Shown here in pieces: positions 6,321-7,928 of a stretch of 7,928 bases of DNA (positions within the stretch are counted from its first letter, which is position 1; each line of letters opens with the position of its first letter). The stretch is from contig JAJYMR010000417.1 in NCBI GenBank assembly GCA_021786815.1, forward strand, positions 1 to 7,928. Reading direction: 5' to 3'. Both the position numbers and the translations under genes were made by a program. This stretch comes from Deltaproteobacteria bacterium. Lineage in GTDB: Bacteria > Desulfobacterota > Binatia > Binatales > Binataceae. A model generated the notes under the pieces. It worked only from the letters and a program-made list of their open reading frames with translations, ran no database searches and was not told where the DNA came from.

Positions 6321-7928
6321 ATGACGGGCGGGCGCGTACGCTTGCCCTCGATGAGGCCACAGCCGGGACTCTACCCGCGCGAGACACCGCGCAGCACGGA
6401 ATCGAACGCGGAGACAGTGGTTTACGAATCGCTCAAGACGCGTCTGCCCGCCGGATGGTACGCGTGGCACTCGCTCCGAATCATGGAGGAGAGCGGCATC
6501 TTCGGCGAGGGCGATTTCGTCATCGTAAATCCCGAGCGCGGCCTGCTCGCCCTCGAGGTAAAGGGCGGAAACGTGGTGCAGAGAGACGGCCGATGGTTTC
6601 AGAACGGCGCTCCGATGCCCCGCGACCCGCGCGTCCAGGCGAGTGAGTTTGTCCGCAAGTTGATTCATCGCCTCGACCGCGACGGCTGTTCGCCGCCGGC
6701 CTACGGCGTCGCGACCTGCTTTCCCGACGTCTTCTTCGACAATCCTCCCGACGAAGGCGATCTATCAGCCACGACGATTGGAAGGCAGGATCTTCCGTGG
6801 CTCGACGAGCGATTGAAGGCCCTGATGAAGCGCGCGCTCCCGCCGGTCCGGCGCACCCGCGGACGCTGGCTTGAACGCCTGTATGAGCTATGGGGCGACA
6901 CCTGGATTCCGACGCTCGGCCTGGGCAGCCGAAGCAGAGTGGACGAGGCGGAACGCGCGAAACTGGATGCGGAACAGGTGCGCATCATCCAGATGATCGA
7001 GCGGAACGACCACCTTCTGGTCGAGGGCGGCGCCGGGACGGGAAAGACGCTGCTCGCCCGCGAGGCGGCATGCAGGTTCACTGAGAGAGGCGAGCGTGTT
7101 CTGGTCCTCTGTTTCACGAACCCGCTCGCCGAGTGGCTGAGCAGGACGATCACAAGCCCAAATGCACGCGTATCATCGGTCGGGCGGCTCGCGCTCGATT
7201 TTATGCGCTCGACTGGCAGAGCCGTCGCCGAGCCAACAGACAAGCCCGGATGGGACCGACTTTTGCTCGAAGTCCTGGTTGACGTGCTGCCGAAGCTAGC
7301 TTCGGACTGGAAGACCGTGATCGTCGACGAGGCGCAGGATTTCGCGGACCTCGAGTGGGAAATCATTCGTGAACTCGCTCGCGACAAGCGCCTTTGGGTC
7401 TTTCACGATCCCGCCCAGCACTTCTGGATCGAGCGCGCGCTTCCCGGATGGCTCTCCGGCTTCTCCTATGTTCAGTTGCCGGAAAACCATCGATGCGCCC
7501 CCGGGATTATGGCGCTCGCGAACTACTACAAAGAGCCGGACGCTATGACGAACGTCCGCGAAACGGTCGACAAGGCGCTCGCCGATGGGACGATTGGAAT
7601 CGTCCAATGTCCCAGCGAGTCGGCGATTCCCGATCGAATCGCAAATGAAATCGCGAAACTGCTCTCAGCGGGATTAAAGCCGAGCGATATCGCGATCCTG
7701 TCGCTCAGGGGTCAGCAGGGCGCACGAACGTTCGGCCTTGGACGTATCGGCGCTTATCCCGTCGTCAAGGCGGACGACCCGGCAGCCGCAAATGAGATCG
7801 TCGATGATACCTTTCTTCGCTTTAAAGGCCTCGAGCGCCCGGCCGTCATCGTGACCGATCTGAGCCTCGTCCACGACCGCCGCGAGGTCCGGATGTACAT
7901 AGCGATCACGCGGGCGCTCTCGGCGATA
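6321..7928 (+). CDS. NERD-domain superfamily 1 (UvrD-like) helicase, partial at the right edge
   Basis: The frame is open from ATG 6321 through the last base, giving 536 residues with no stop. An N-terminal nuclease-related domain spans about 30-130, with GEGDFVIVNPERGLLALEVK at 62-81 holding the Asp and E-x-K residues of restriction-endonuclease-like folds. A superfamily 1 helicase core follows: Walker A GGAGTGKT at 236-243, Walker B IVDEAQD at 334-340, HDPAQHFW at 362-369, LPENHRCAPGI at 386-396, RFKGLE at 500-505 and YIAITRA at 527-533. All core motifs are inside the window, so only a short C-terminus is missing. The start could also be ATG 6351; neither has a good ribosome site. Proteins of this architecture are predicted to cut and unwind DNA and have been linked loosely to repair or defence; the cellular role is not established. 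It is divergent from the catabolic operon and probably unrelated in function. Confidence 0.88.
   Translation, partial: MTGGRVRLPSMRPQPGLYPRETPRSTESNAETVVYESLKTRLPAGWYAWHSLRIMEESGIFGEGDFVIVNPERGLLALEVKGGNVVQRDGRWFQNGAPMPRDPRVQASEFVRKLIHRLDRDGCSPPAYGVATCFPDVFFDNPPDEGDLSATTIGRQDLPWLDERLKALMKRALPPVRRTRGRWLERLYELWGDTWIPTLGLGSRSRVDEAERAKLDAEQVRIIQMIERNDHLLVEGGAGTGKTLLAREAACRFTERGERVLVLCFTNPLAEWLSRTITSPNARVSSVGRLALDFMRSTGRAVAEPTDKPGWDRLLLEVLVDVLPKLASDWKTVIVDEAQDFADLEWEIIRELARDKRLWVFHDPAQHFWIERALPGWLSGFSYVQLPENHRCAPGIMALANYYKEPDAMTNVRETVDKALADGTIGIVQCPSESAIPDRIANEIAKLLSAGLKPSDIAILSLRGQQGARTFGLGRIGAYPVVKADDPAAANEIVDDTFLRFKGLERPAVIVTDLSLVHDRREVRMYIAITRALSAI

Noticed and set aside
6204..6668. Upstream extension of the hapC frame, giving a 319-residue protein
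   Set aside because: The added 155 residues have no recognisable domain, overlap the divergent helicase gene on the other strand, and cross the promoter region. The ATG at 6203 has a good ribosome site and gives the known subunit length.
6701..7387. 228-residue Ser/Arg-rich minus-strand open frame opposite the helicase
   Set aside because: The plus-strand frame has NERD and helicase motifs in order; the antisense product is low complexity with no motif.

Overview
The window is GC-rich bacterial chromosome, dominated by one leftward (minus-strand) catabolic operon. A divergently oriented gene for a nuclease-domain helicase starts just upstream of the operon and runs off the right edge. The proteins look proteobacterial or like a related soil lineage, but nothing here fixes the taxon. 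No tRNA, rRNA, CRISPR array, transposase or repeat family was seen.

Read in the direction of transcription (right to left), the operon encodes: the small and large subunits of a two-component hydroquinone 1,2-dioxygenase (HapC/HapD, also called PnpC/PnpD); an aldehyde dehydrogenase in the position of 4-hydroxymuconic semialdehyde dehydrogenase (HapE/PnpE); a possible 29-codon micro-ORF; maleylacetate reductase (HapF/PnpF); a 488-residue amidohydrolase of unknown substrate; and the N-terminal 140 residues of an intradiol dioxygenase, most likely hydroxyquinol 1,2-dioxygenase, cut by the left edge. Intergenic gaps are 29 to 91 bases and all genes share one strand, so a single transcript is likely. 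The hapCDEF order matches the known 4-hydroxyacetophenone and para-nitrophenol clusters. The large subunit has the four iron ligands (H, N, E, H) at exactly the spacing reported for PnpD.

Together the genes give two ring-cleavage routes that meet at maleylacetate. Hydroquinone is opened by HapCD to 4-hydroxymuconic semialdehyde and oxidised by HapE. Hydroxyquinol (1,2,4-trihydroxybenzene) is opened directly to maleylacetate by the intradiol enzyme. HapF then reduces maleylacetate to 3-oxoadipate. The enzyme that supplies hydroquinone or hydroxyquinol and any regulator are not in the window.

The points most worth a second look are: the amidohydrolase inside the pathway, with D-x-D-x-H where classical members have D-x-H-x-H; the micro-ORF that fills the hapE-hapF gap and overlaps the hapF start as TGATG; inverted repeats over the ribosome binding sites of hapC and hapE; and the NERD-domain superfamily 1 helicase next to the catabolic promoter. 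I do not see a clearly new multi-gene system. The least described parts are the amidohydrolase and the micro-ORF.
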